Shown: piece after piece, positions 33,466 to 44,799 of the stretch
Layout: every line of letters starts with the position of its first letter
Numbering within the stretch: the stretch's first letter is position 1
Assembly (NCBI RefSeq): GCF_026210795.1
Contig: NC_089429.1
Coordinates: 5,394,001-5,458,000, forward strand
Reading direction: 5' to 3'
Source: Rhizophagus irregularis
Taxonomy: Eukaryota; Glomeromycota; Glomeromycetes; Glomerales; Glomeraceae
Length of the DNA: 64,000 nucleotides
Position numbers and translations under genes: made by a program
Notes under the pieces: model-generated
The model's database searches: none
The model's input: the letters and a program-made list of their open reading frames with translations, nothing else
What the model was told of the DNA's origin: nothing

Positions 33466-33520
33466 CATATAAAGCTCAAATACAAATAACTCGGCTTCTT
33501 AAATTATTTAAAGCTCAAAT
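33466..33520 (+). promoter_or_regulatory. Duplicated TATA-like box, SDR copy F
   Basis: CATATAAAGCTCAAATACAA at 33466 and TATTTAAAGCTCAAATACAA at about 33506 are two copies of the family's core promoter with the same downstream ATAAxTCG tail, 40 bp apart. The second is about 73 bp before the ATG. Confidence 0.65.
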
Positions 33521-33578
33521 ACAAATAATTCGACTCAAATAACTTACTTGAAAAAAGTTCTAAGCCGTCAACTTCAAA

Positions 33579-34875
33579 ATGTCAGTTAGATTAGATAGGC
33601 TCGATTTATCAAAACACGTTATAATTCTTACTGGAGCTACTGATGGTAAAATAAATTCAACTTATGCACTTCAAATAATTCAATCACTTACATTTTATAT
33701 TATTTAAGGTATCGGTAAAGATATGGCAAGGATTTTAGCTGGATTTAATCCAAAACGATTGGTTTTACCAGCTCGTAATAAAGAAAAAGGAAATAATTTA
33801 TTAGAATATATTAAATCTTCTAACGGACATGCAAATAATGTCGAAATTTGGGAAATGGATTTAGCAGATTTACAAAGTGTAAAAAATTTTGCTAATAAAT
33901 TCATCAATGAAGTCGGGGAATTACATGTTCTAATTCATAATGCGGGTAATAATAATAAATGAATATGAAAATAATAACAGTAACTTTTTTAATCGAGCTT
34001 ATTTATTTATTTATTTGATATATTTTGTAGGTATAGGCGTTCAAAATCAAATCATTAAAACGAAGGATAACTTGGAAATACAATTTCAAGTGATTAATTT
34101 TCTTTTTGTTTTCTCGTTTGCTTGAAATCTCTTTTTAATATTTATATACATTATTTTAGGTCAACCATCTAGCACCATTTTTACTTACTTCATTGTTATT
34201 GGATACAATAAAAAAATCAGTTTCTACCGAATTACCCGGAAAAATTGCATTAACTAGTTCAGAAGCAAATCAGTTTGGAGAAATTGATTTTGATAATTTA
34301 AACCTTGAAAAAGGTAATTACTGGAATCCTATTAAAGCCTATGGAAATACGAAATTGATGGTAATTATTTAAATTAAATTTCATTTTTAATAGTAAAATC
34401 TTATTAAAAATTTTTATTTTATTTATATTATTATTTTTTAAAAAAAGAATGTTATCGTTGCCAAGGAATTAGGCCGTTTAGTTCAAGACGATAGTAAGTA
34501 ATATAAAAAAAAAAAAATCATTTTTTTTACAGCATGAAAGAAAAATATTTTTAACTCTTTTCTTTTAAATATGTAGATATTACAACATATTCGCTTCACC
34601 CTGGTGTAATTCAAACGAATATTGGTCACTTGAATTATACCATCTCAAACGTTTTATTCAATATTTTTGTATCAATACTTAGGCTTAAGATATCATCCGA
34701 ACAAGGTGCCATGAATACTCTTTATCCTATATTTCCTCTCGAAATTAAAGAAACAGGAAAATACTATAATTTAGGAATTGAGCATGAGCCAAATAAAATT
34801 GCATATGACCAAGAAATTGCAAAAAAACTCTGGGATGTTTCTGAACAAATATTAAAAGATCACAATATGATTTAA
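33579..34875 (+). CDS. SDR copy F: short-chain dehydrogenase/reductase, 302 aa
   Basis: Exons 33579-33645, 33709-33945, 34031-34089, 34160-34360, 34448-34493 and 34577-34875 give 302 residues. Begins MSVRLDRLDLSKH. TGATDGIG, TSS, YGNTK and HPG are intact, but the usual NNAG motif reads HNAG (CAT AAT GCG G at the exon 2 end), a change at a conserved structural asparagine neighbour. Exon 4 is nearly identical to copy C. The post-HPG segment is HLNYTISNVLFNIFVSIL. The end reads KDHNMI. Function is as for copy B; activity may differ if HNAG weakens coenzyme binding. Confidence 0.9.
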
Positions 34876-35149
34876 AGTTCAATTTTTTTTTTAAGAAAAA
34901 AATTTTAATATTATAAAACTTCTCTACTATGTTACGTAGTAACATTTTATCTTATCAAATAAATTAATTCTATCGTACAAAAGAAATAAATTCCAATTTA
35001 TGAATATTAAAAGATCATGAATTTTCTGTTTTCATGTTTTCATAGTAATCACTTGCTTAAATAATGCTACCATAATTATGTATAACAATTACACTACAAT
35101 TCGGTTTTAATAATTTATACTCGTACAACTCGTTATCGCTAAGGAGATT
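34876..35149. other. 3' flank of copy F; no gene seen
   Basis: AT-rich; a TTACGTAGTAACATTTTATC motif near 34932 is shared with the flank of copy G near 38245. No other structure was recognised. Confidence 0.4.
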
Positions 35150-35812
35150 CGGTCGCTCAAATCCCGAAACTCAAAATTTCGACAGTACATTATACAGTAT
35201 TATCCTGACATCTAAATGCCCAAATCCCGAATTTTCAAGCCATAATTCCATAGTATATATGATCTCGAAAGATAATCGACCCAAATTTCATAATCCTGAG
35301 AAAGTCACAATACCTAAATTTTATAATGCCGATACTTTATAAGCCCGAAAGACAAAATACTGCAATTAAAATTCTATCGTTATCGCTTAGCATTTATTGT
35401 GAAATTTATTTTTATTTTATTTATAGGAAAAAAAAAACTTTATTGAAACCCTAAATTTCAAACAATATCGTTAAGATCATCTTAACGACCCCATTTTGAT
35501 ATTGTAACAATAACAATATCAAAACAATTTCATTACAATATCATCACAATATCACTTACCGTTACGATATAAATATAATATTATAATGACATTGTGTTGA
35601 TATCTTATAATAAATATCAAAACAAAGTCGTTAAGATAATCTTAACGATATCGCTAACAATATCACTACGATATTATTCAATATCATTTTGATATTGTAT
35701 AATAGCTATATTGTGACGATATCATAATGATATCAAATAATCAAAACGATATTATTTTGATAATCGTTTAAAATAATAATGAGATTTCTGTAAGGAAGAG
35801 GTATTGCTAAAT

Positions 35813-35941
35813 ATCACCGTTGGTGATTGGCACCTTACCTGAATTAGGATAAATTTTGGGCAGAATTAAAAATGTCACGAAACTCTGCCCGTTAATATTT
35901 GCTAATGCTGGTACGGTGAGAATCACCTGAGATTTAGTAAT
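35813..35941. mobile_element. Short MITE (ATTGCTAAATATCACCG end)
   Basis: The end ATTGCTAAATATCACCG pairs with GGTGAGAATCACC...GATTTAGTAAT at the other end. The core carries GCAGAATTAAAAATGTCACG and GCTAATGCTGGTACGG. The same ends and core occur in reverse orientation at 50130-50285. Confidence 0.6.
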
Positions 35942-36081
35942 GTCTAAAAAGACATTGTTTTGATTTTTGAAATCGTCATTTTAAAAATTAAATTAATAAT
36001 AAATTTAATGAAAATTTTCAAGTCCTCAGATTAATTAACAAAAATGAAGTCAACGGAGTGTGATACGTTGTGATAAATAAA

Positions 36082-36130
36082 CCTAACCTCCCTAACCTAA
36101 CCTAACTCTAATCCTAACCCCTAACACTAA
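36082..36130 (+). repeat. Telomere-like CCTAACC stretch (interstitial)
   Basis: CCTAACCTCCCTAACCTAAC, then CTAATCCTAACCCCTAAC: degenerate CCCTAA-type repeats, the complement of TTAGGG telomere units. Only about 50 bp and imperfect. Confidence 0.5.
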
Positions 36131-36425
36131 TAGGGTGAGAATTTCCCTCCAGTTAAACGTAGTTATTTCAAAATTAATAAACTATATGAATAATTTCATA
36201 ATTAGTAAAATATAGAAAGAGAAAATTTACGTGTTGTATTTCGGTATATAAAGTGTCGGGTTTTTTTGTATCGGGATTAAAAATTTCTAGAAGACATTTT
36301 GGGATTATGATTTTGTTGGGAATTATGGGATTCGGAATTTGGGATTATAAAATTTCAGGATTTGGGATGTTAAGATAGTGTACTTGTAGGTATCTTGAGT
36401 TTCAGGGATTTCGTACCAACCCTCT

Positions 36426-36890
36426 TAGTTTTTTTCATTTTTTATTACTAATACATATGTCATTGCGTACATAATAATTACTTTTTTAAGAAATAAACTT
36501 TTAGTAAATATCAACACAACAGCGCCAACCATACTATTTTTTGCCAAGACTACGGTTAATTAATTTTCCATTTTATTATTGTACCAACTAGCTGAAACCA
36601 CACCTTAAGTCCTTAATCCTAATTCTGTAATTGTGGTCACATGTTCCCAAACTTAAAGTTTCAATACCGAAATAACAATATTAATTGAATATGTTTAACA
36701 ATTAATTAATCAAAAATAGGTTCACTTTGTCGAAAATTTAACTGGTTAAGTCCATTATTCAATGTTACACTTATCCGAATTTTTCCTCAATGACACTGTA
36801 TTAGACTTAATTAAAAACTCTACTTAAAATAAGCTCGAAATTCTCGAGGAGAAAAAAAAAAAAAATTTCTTTAATTTGTAAATTTCAAAA
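36426..36890. other. Upstream region of copy G
   Basis: No gene seen. A weak version of the family promoter (ACTTAAAATAAGCTCGAAAT, about 36821) sits about 70 bp before the ATG. The TATA core is degenerate, so copy G may be weakly expressed or use another site. Confidence 0.4.
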
Positions 36891-38180
36891 ATGCCAGTTA
36901 AATTGGATAAACTCGATTTATCAAAATACGTTATAATCCTTACCGGCTCAACCGATGGTAAATATTTTTTCTCAAAATTAATTATACTTAATAAAATATT
37001 AATTCTTTTATTCTTCTTATTATAAGGCATTGGTAAGGAAATGGCAAGAATTTTAGCCGGATTTAATCCCAAGCGATTGGTTTTACCAGCTCGTAACAAA
37101 GAAAAAGCAAACAATTTATTAGAATATATTAAATCTTCTAATGAACATGTAAATAATGTTGAAATTTGGGAAATGGATTTGGCCGATTTACAAAGTGTAA
37201 AAGATTTTGCTAATAAATTCATCAAGGAAGTTGGAGAATTACATATTTTAATTAATAATGCAGGTAAATAAAAAAGAAAAATAAAATTGAAAAATAAAAA
37301 AAAAGAAGAGCTTTTTTTAACCACGTTTTTTGAACATCTTTTAGGTGTAGGCTTACAAGGTCAAGTCATTAAAACGAAGGATAACTTGGAAATACAATTT
37401 CAGGTAATTAATTTTTTTTTTTTCAATTTTGTTTGTATATTATTCACTTTTTTTAACATTTGCACATTATTTAGGTCAATCATTTGGCACAATTTTTACT
37501 CGCTTTATTGTTATTGGATACGATGAAAAAATCAGTTTCTGCCGAATTACCTGGAAAAATTGCATTACTTAGTTCAAATGTTCATAAAGTTGGCGAAATT
37601 GATTTCGATAATTTAAATCTTGAAAAAGGCGCCTACTGGAATCCTCTTAAATCTTATGGGAATACTAAATTGATGGTATGTATATTAAAGTATATTAAAG
37701 TCTGTTTTTTTTATTAAAGAATCTTTGGTTATTTATATACTTTTATTTCTATTAATAAAACAAGAATGTTATTATTGCCAAAGAATTAAGTCGTTTGGTT
37801 CAAAACGAAAGTAAGTATTAAACTTATTTTTGTCGGCATGTAAGAAAATCATTTTTAATTCTTTTTCTTTTAAATATATAGATATTACAACATATTCGAT
37901 TCACCCTGGGATAATTCAAACAAATATTGGTCACTTGAATGGCGCCTTCGCGAACTTTCTAGCTAAAATTTTTATAAAATTATCTGGATCTGAAATATCA
38001 GCCGAACAAGGTGCCACCAACGTTCTTTATCCTATATTTTCTCTCGAAAATAAAGGAACAGGAAAATATTACAATGAAGGAATAGAAGAGGAGCCAAATA
38101 CAATTGCAAATGATCAAGAAATTGCAAAGAAACTATGGGATGTTTCTAAACAAATATTGAAGGATCATGAAATGATTTAA
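36891..38180 (+). CDS. SDR copy G: short-chain dehydrogenase/reductase, 302 aa
   Basis: Exons 36891-36957, 37027-37263, 37345-37403, 37475-37675, 37765-37810 and 37882-38180 give 302 residues. Coenzyme motif TGSTDGIG (S in place of A), NNAG, LSS with the catalytic serine, YGNTK and HPG are present. Intron donors are GTAAAT, GTAATT and GTATGT. The post-HPG segment is HLNGAFANFLAKIFIKL, followed by GSEISAEQGATNVLYP. The end is KDHEMI. It is among the more diverged copies at the nucleotide level. Confidence 0.92.
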
Positions 38181-38454
38181 AAGTTGATTTTTATTATTTT
38201 TTTTTAAAAAAAAAAAAATTGTTTGTTTATTATAACAACTTCTCTATGTTACGTAGTATTATCAAATAAATTAATTTTATCGTATAATTAATTTTATCGT
38301 ATAAAAAGAAATAAATTCCAATTTATGAATATTAAAAATTCATGGATATTCTGTTTTTATAGTAAACGGCCCACATATGACCAAAGAACAATAATCACTT
38401 ACTTAAATAATGCTGTCATTAAATTTAACAATTATGTACAGTATAACAATTCAA
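38181..38454. other. 3' flank of copy G; no gene seen
   Basis: Shares the TTACGTAGTA motif and AAAGAAATAAATTCCAATTTATGAATATTAAA-type text with the flank of copy F. This indicates that copies F and G also share a 3' segment by duplication. Confidence 0.5.
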
Positions 38455-38895
38455 TTGGTATCCGGACTTTTCGCTGAAGTCCATTTTACCAAAACCCATT
38501 TCGCCGAAGTCATTTCACTGAAATAAATTTTCGCCAAAGTGTCATCTCATCCAATAGCCATTTCGCTGAATGGATTTTTTTTTTTATAATAAACGTACAT
38601 ATATCTCCGCTGAATGGACATTTTGAAACCATTTCGCCGAATGGACAATTTCACCGAAACAACTTTATTTTTCTATTTTTTTTTTTAAAACTCGAATAAA
38701 TCTTCAATTAAGCAATCATGATAAATAAATGCATATAAAAAAGAAAATTAAACATTAAAATGGAATTCGGCAAAATATCCATTCGGCAAAACTTCTATTT
38801 AATGAAATTCCCTTTCGGAGAAACCTCATTTCGGCAAGATGGCTTCAGCGAAATTGGTTTCGATTTCGGTGAAACGTACCATAACGGCGTAATCA
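38455..38895. mobile_element. MITE rich in TTTCGCCGAA
   Basis: The left end GGTATCCGGACTTTTCGC and the right end GTTTCGATTTCGGTGAAACG with ATTCGGCAAAA blocks are inverted copies. Inside are many CATTTCGCCGAA/TTTCGCTGAATGG repeats. Related text occurs at 51740-51890 and, shortened, at 46735-46820. Non-coding; the frame at 38760-39008 derives from it. Confidence 0.65.
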
Positions 38896-39774
38896 TTACA
38901 CAAATAATGATATTTTGGATATTTTACCTGAATTTCGTATTCGGGATTCACCGATGCCTTGGAGCATCGGTGTACATGGAGTATTTATTAGAAGTATTTA
39001 TCGAATGAGTCTCCGCCGATCACTGATTATCCATCATAGGTGTCTATCAAAAAAAAAAGTATGTGCTGCAATGTGCCAGTCCGAAACAACGGAGTCGGTA
39101 CACTACAGAAAAATTGATTGGTAAATATTGCATCCTCAATGTTCATAGAAAGCTCTTACATTATTCAAGAAAAAGACTTAAAATGTAAGATCTTAGGCTA
39201 AAATTGCAGATATCTCAAAATTTTTTCACCAATCATATGCAGCATCACCCTGTCATGCATATCTATGTGACTGACATCGCGTCCCGGCCTTGTAGTAAAG
39301 CTAGTAAAGCTCTCCACTAGCTTTATCTTTGTATAATTTCTTAATTCCGGTAGCCAATACTACCAGTAAAATTATATATTTCAAAACTATATTGTAGATA
39401 ATCTTGTTACGTAACTACCGCCGCAACCGTCTAACATGATCTGATTAGCTAATCCGCTAACATCTGCTGATCTATTTTTTAGACGGCAGATGTTATTTAT
39501 ATTACGGAGTTCTCTGCTAAAATGTGACTTCGCTGACATAGTAATATTAATTCAGCTTCATGTTAGCGTCAGCCATCGGCTGCGGTGTACCGTGCACCGA
39601 CTGCACCAACTGACATTAGATTCGCAACCTTAAAGGTGTTTGGGCGGCCTGGCCTTATAGGACCGCCATATCGTACTGTGCCTATCTAAAGCCAGCACAG
39701 AGGATATGATATTCACGCTCTATAATACTTAGAAATTATTTCTATACCCTCTTGCACATCACACTTAAATGCCA
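38896..39774. other. Intergenic, less AT-rich; no gene assigned
   Basis: Base composition is closer to coding than its neighbours (for example 39560-39700), but frames are short and I recognise no protein. Contains AAGCTAGTAAAGCT duplications near 39297 and an ATCTGCTGATC...GGCAGATG inverted pair near 39465-39495. Confidence 0.35.
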
Positions 39775-40344
39775 TCATTGCTCTATATAAAAATTCTTCC
39801 CTATACAGTACAAAGAACATATATAGACAATATGTCTATGACACCTCTCAACATTTTCCAAAGATATATGATTATCATGCCCTCTCCTACATGTATAAAA
39901 TACCAACTGAATTTCTTGTCCAGCAGCCACTGTAGAAGCATCTACTTCACTCTGGTCTGTAGCGCTATCTCTTCTAATATGAGGTTCAAACTCTACAAAA
40001 TTGATTTCCAAAAGTTAGTGAACCAATTCCTTATTGTATCTGCTGTTGATGTGTGCTGTCCTGTAGTTAAGCCTAGGACAAAAAAGCTAAATAGGGATCC
40101 TATCTACGTACACGGAAATGTATGGCACACCATAACCCGTAAATATGCGGATTTCATAGTTAATTAAAGCCTGTATGGAAAACCTACCTGTGTTATTGGA
40201 AGCAATTCGTTCAACGAATTGAGAGTTGGAGATATTCCCAACGGTAGAGATACCATTAATACGGTTCCTGTGTTCACGAGCCCTAACCATATCTCTCACA
40301 GTCTTTCTAGCACGTTGCATAAAGCTTTTTCGATTAACTGGCAT
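39775..40344 (-). CDS. Hypothetical minus-strand gene, two exons, 124 aa
   Basis: Exon 1 is 40344-40188 (starts MPVNRKSFMQRARKTVRDM, ends NNT). The intron 40187-39993 has donor GTAGGT and acceptor TTTTGTAG, with CACTAAC as a likely branch site 22 nt upstream. Exon 2 is 39992-39775 (EFEPHIRRDSATDQSEVDAS, then VFYTCRRGHDNHISLENVERCHRH). The two join in frame to 124 residues. N-terminus basic (Arg-rich); exon 2 has a C-x3-GHDNH and C-H-x-H pattern that could bind a metal. I do not recognise a family. It may be the N-terminal or middle part of a longer gene, since a GTGTCA donor-like site lies within exon 2. Confidence 0.5.
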
Positions 40345-40879
40345 CTACAAAAGCAAATTATAACCAGACGTTAGTTCATACTATACATACTATATAATGA
40401 ACTAACGACTCTAACGACTCCCTAGAATGAAAGTATCCTGTTGTTGATGGTTAGCAGATTATAAAAAAACTACAGAAAAGAAAAACACACTCTGTCTCTT
40501 TAAAGTGCCTTCCAAGGCGTTTTGTCAGTTTCGAAGTGTCTTGAGGATCTTACAAAAAAAAAAAAAAGGTTTCGAAGTATCTTGTGGGTCCTACAATAAA
40601 AAAAAAGTGATAAAGTTTTAAAGCGTCTACAATAAAAAAAAATGAAAAGGTTTCGTCGCGACTACAATAAAAAAAAATAAAAAAAATTCCAATTAAAAAA
40701 TACTAACATTCCAAATAAAAAATACGCGACTATATAAGACAGGTGCATGAAAATTAGCCAATGGATGTTGGATGCTTAGTTACATCATTTTTATGGCCTA
40801 AAATACAAACCGACAAATCACATGATTATTACATGATTATTATATAAAAAATGTAAACACTCTTAAATTATCAATTATC
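40345..40879. other. Intergenic with short tandem repeats
   Basis: 40480-40690 holds about four diverged units of TTTCGAAGTxTCTTG...CTACAATAAAAAAAA. A GTTAGTTCAT...ATGAACTAAC inverted pair lies at 40370-40406. No gene was recognised. Confidence 0.45.
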
Positions 40880-42500
40880 TAAATGGCAAACCGACAAAAT
40901 TAATTTCTACATCAACCAACGAAACAGCAACCTTACAGAAAATCAAACGAAAATGATAAAATCAATTCTAGAACGTAAACCAAGAAATCTACAAATGACT
41001 CTACTAAATATAATACTATTCCGTTTGGTTGCCGGAAGTGTGGCAAAACATATACCAAGAAAGTTAACCAAGAATATTGGGACTGTTTTAACAAAGCGAT
41101 AACAGTGGAAGATATCATCATAACCAAGAAAAATCTCAATAGAGGAAACCTTCAGGACCGTCAGGAGTCACTTACGAAGACCTAATACATTTAGACAAAT
41201 CGGTTTTAGAAATACTTTCATACATTTATAATGCATACCTTAAATTTGAAACAACTCCCAATGCTTGGAAAGAAGCATTGCTATTTCCAATCCTAAACCG
41301 TTCGACTGGAATTGTCAATTAATCAATACACGACCGATTACACTATTGGAAACTCCACGTAAACTATTAGTTAAAATATTCACAATTAAACTTAACAATG
41401 TCTTATATCAACACGAAACATACTGGAATACAATAACAAAGCGGGAATTTCAGGAAATCTACGCTAGAGCCTCTTTTTATGATTCAACATATAATCGAAC
41501 AATCAAGACTTAACAAAAACAACGAATTATGGATCATCCTACAAGACCTATCAAAAGCTTGTGATCGTACATATCTATTCTTCGATTGGGCATTACAAAG
41601 AGTGAATTTACCTAATCACATTACTAATTTTTTTTGTGACCTTTTCACTAATAGAATTAATAAAATCATTCTACCTAAAGGGTTATCTACCGTATAGCGC
41701 TGCATATAGTACCCTGGTACTATTCAAGAAAGTCCGCTTAGATTGAATAATACTCGGGGGGATACTATAGGAGGAGGGGGTACTATTAAAAGGGGGTATA
41801 TTGGAAAATCGAATTTTGATTAGTACCGGGGTATTTTTCAAAAATACCCGAATGTGAATTTGAATAATACCCCGGTACTATTTGAAAGGGGTACTATTAC
41901 AAGGGGGTACTGTATGCAGCGCTATACGGTAATCAATATAACGTTCTACAAGGTTTAGATCAAGGAAAGGTAGTTTCTCCTTTACTCCGGAACCTCTATT
42001 ACGACCACTTATTTCAAAAAATCAACGAACAGACCGATTTACATTATCATACTTCATCGACTCGTATCAGAAACATCAACGACCGCTCAAAAGATATTAC
42101 ATACGAATTTGCCACATCTTTAGTGGGATATTTAGATGACACGACATAGTTTTCATCTTCATTGTCGCAAGCTAATGAAAAAATTATCAATCGCCAATCC
42201 CTTTTACGACTTCACTAAAATTAAAATCAATAAAGAAAATACAAAGCTCTAATTAATCAAGAATTAGAAACCAACAATGCTGCATTAGACATCAACGGAT
42301 CATTAACGAATGCAGTAGTGTCCTCATCCAGGAAAGGACTGGAAAGGTGAACGGATCCATACATTAACGCCTCTGATAGACATCATCAAATCATTTCAAA
42401 AATTAAATCAATAGTTTACCACCATTATAACATCATGAAAACAAAAAATTAATTCACGATCACGTTAGATACAAATAACACTCCCTAAAATAGAATACCT
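40880..42500 (+). pseudogene. Non-LTR (LINE-type) reverse transcriptase relic
   Basis: Pieces of an RT domain appear in several frames. SGVTYEDLIHLDKSVLEIL with NAWKEALLFPI spans 41165-41290, then NPKPFDWNCQL and NTRPITLLETPRK (41290-41360). ELWIILQDLSKACD (the first catalytic Asp region) is near 41530, NVLQGLDQGKVVSPLL near 41940-41990 and LVGYLDD (second catalytic Asp pair) near 42125. Frame changes and stops are frequent, so it is dead. No 5' or 3' end, poly-A tail or target duplication could be fixed. A MITE splits the domain at 41688-41931. Confidence 0.85.
41688..41931. mobile_element. MITE inserted in the RT relic, 244 bp
   Basis: TACCGTATAGCGCTGCATA (left) and ATGCAGCGCTATACGGTA (right) are inverted repeats, with TA at both borders as for Tc1/mariner-type insertion. 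The body is GGTACTATT/GGGGTA-rich (AGTACCGGGGTAT, AATACCCCGGTAC). Taking it out rejoins the RT text from GLSTV to NQYNVLQG in the expected order, so the insertion came after the LINE. Confidence 0.85.
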
Positions 42501-43789
42501 TATTCAACATACCAATTTAACCTTTAAACAACCCCAATACTGATGATGACATCAAAAGAATATTTTTTTTCATTCATGAGCTTATTTAAAGTGATTTCTA
42601 ATTTCTGAAGTAATTAATATCTAGTTGCAATCAAAAACAAATAAGTCTAATATATTAAAACTATGCTTCACGGTTTAGAATCGGCAATAAACTAGAAAAA
42701 ATTGTGTTTAATTCAACTACAACAGGAACTGACCAAAACGATAACATGGAAAGTAAGCGTATTTATTTTAGTTGATATCTGATATACTGTATAGTAGATA
42801 TATTTTTATTATAAAAGCATGTTATTATAATTGAATCTCGTCCGACTTAAATGAATTCTCGTTTATAAGCACCCGCACGTTCTCCTCGGACCGCAGTTTG
42901 GAAGAAAATACGCATTATGGAGTAATAGCATAACGAGCATTCCTCAGTTCGTGGTACGTTGCTATAAAATCTCATTGACTTTTCTAATAAGTTACATATT
43001 ATTTCATAAACATTCAACCTTTTAGCAGTCTAGCTTTTAGTAATTCATGATAAAGTAATCCAATAATAAAAATACTCTATATTTTACCAATATTTACATA
43101 ATGGTTACCGAACATCCTATTACCTTTGTACATTTTCCGCATGTAAATCCCTTTAGAATAATTATAAACGAATTGAATTTCTAGTTCAGTCGATTATAGT
43201 AGAATTATTGTCTTATTTGTTGCTACAGCGGACGCTCCAAGAGAGGCTGTACGTTAACAGTTAAATTAATGAAGTTATTTTAAAATCCGCTAGCCGAATC
43301 TCGTTCTACTATGTAACACTACAGCGTGCTATAGTTGTATAAATAAAAGTTAAATGATTTTCATTTGGTAGATATTTTAGGCATTTCATAATTTTTTTTT
43401 ACGGAAAAAATTTACATTATTACATTAGAGAAATAAAAAGAAATATCTTGGTTAATAAAAAATCCGAAATTAGATTATTTATAGATTTAATTATAAAACT
43501 ATTGTAATAAACTACCATTTATAAATAATTTTATTACAGTAATTTCAATTAATTATTTTGGTAAACCCCTATAAAACAGCTCGGCCACTCGGCTAATCTT
43601 GGCCTCATAAACGCAGCACTATCGTTTCCGCCAATCACATTGAATACCGCAGTTACTCGGCACTTCGCCAATGTGAAATGCCAAGTAACTAATAAATAAT
43701 TTATAATATTTTGTATTCCCTACTTAAATTAATTATTTCCTCACTAGCCAATTTACTTGGCTGAAATTTTTTCGTAGTAATTTCATGTT
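42501..43789. other. Intergenic; no gene seen
   Basis: Mixed-composition spacer. Weak landmarks: GCTACAGCGGACGCTCC near 43224, CAGCTCGGCCACTCGGC near 43577 and TTACTCGGC near 43653. None forms an RNA gene or a coding frame I can support. Confidence 0.35.
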
Positions 43790-44354
43790 TTCCTAGTACA
43801 GGTGCTGTTCTTGAATTTTTTTATGGATTGCAGATTTTGTGGCTCATGTGGCGGTGAAGATGATGATGTAGAATACCAGGGCATTTCCTTGGTAGATTTT
43901 GATATAAAATTTTGATTGTTAATACAAATAAAACTAAAATTATGTAGTTCTAAATAAAACTTTCCTTCAATTGATGTTAAAGCATCTGAAAAAAAATGGA
44001 AGATCCACGTTTAACATTGTAGTCTGATTTTTTTAGCAGTTTCCATTTGAATGAAATAATATGATTGGAATCTCAGTTGGTTTACCTTTAGCCATATAGC
44101 CTGAGATGATATTTTCAAATTGTGTCAAGATTTGTAAAAAGTACTGAATCTGATACCAAAGCTTGCCTACAACGTTGTCCTTCTTCCAATTTTCGTCAAG
44201 AGAGTAAACACTATAATATTAAATATTTCAGTTGAGCAGCATCTGAGTCACCTTCAAGTCTTGTATATCGAATGGCTATTCCTATGAAGAATTCACCTGG
44301 CGTTTTCTCTCTATATTCCGAAATATAAAGAATTGTTGAGAGCTGTACAGGCAT
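43790..44354 (-). pseudogene. Coding-like minus-strand relic, unknown protein
   Basis: On the - strand: MPVQLSTILYISEYREKTPG, then IAIRYTRLEGDSDAAQLKY (from ATG 44354). After a frame change, VYSLDENWKKDNVVGKLWYQ with LTQFENIISGYMAK (44200-44090) ends at a GTAAAC donor. A further stretch, TTMLNVDLPFFSDALTSIEG and KFYLELHNF (44020-43940), follows a stop. The text is protein-like in amino acid choice and order but cannot be joined into one frame. The family is not recognised. Confidence 0.4.
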
Positions 44355-44359
44355 TAGAA

Positions 44360-44730
44360 ATTAAAAATTTAAGCGTAAAATTTTTTTTTAAAAGAAAAGG
44401 TGTTAAAAGGTTTTTTTTGTTGTGTTGTGTGGGAAATCCCAAAAATTAATAAAAAACGATGACGATTTCTAAAAAAAACCAATGATGATTTCTCATGTGA
44501 AAAATTTCATTAATTTTTTATATTGTATTTTCATTTCTTTATGAAGCCTAATTCAGCGCACATTGGGATTATGGCCTGACCCAATTAAGTTAAATAATAC
44601 GCCTAATGCGCCACTGCAAATCCTATATAAAAATCCGTAGCAGACACATAATGGACGATCCAATTTAAATATGCAGGGTAGTCTTAACGTCACCGTCGCG
44701 GCAGGGATTTTTTTATAATTGAAAATATTC
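44360..44730. other. Upstream region of copy H; no gene seen
   Basis: Contains a GATGACGATTTCTAAAAAAAACC / GATGATTTCTCATGTG local repeat near 44457-44500. Nothing else was recognised. Confidence 0.4.
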
Positions 44731-44745
44731 TATATAAAGCTCAAA
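44731..44745 (+). promoter_or_regulatory. TATA-like core promoter of SDR copy H
   Basis: TATATAAAGCTCAAA, 69 bp before the ATG and identical to the boxes of copies D and E. Confidence 0.65.
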
Positions 44746-44799
44746 AATTTTCACTTTTGAAAAAAAAAAATTCTTTAATCTTAAATTTCAAAAAAAAAA

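Larger units (their letters stand above)
35150..36425. mobile_element. Decayed inverted-repeat element, about 1.3 kb
   Basis: Left end blocks (TCAAATCCCGAAACTCAAAA, AATCCCGAATTTTCAAG, AATTTCATAATCC) at 35158-35310 are mirrored at 36230-36415 (GGAATTTGGGATTATAAAAT, CTTGAGTTTCAGGGATTTCG). The body has repeated GTTAAGATxATCTTAAC palindromes (35469; 35629), the small MITE at 35813 and the telomere-like stretch at 36082. The arms are diverged. No genes. Confidence 0.5.

Noticed and set aside
43200-43330. Possible tRNA-like segment (GCTACAGCGGACGCTCC)
   Set aside because: No cloverleaf with matching acceptor and T arms could be drawn; no A/B box pair recognised.
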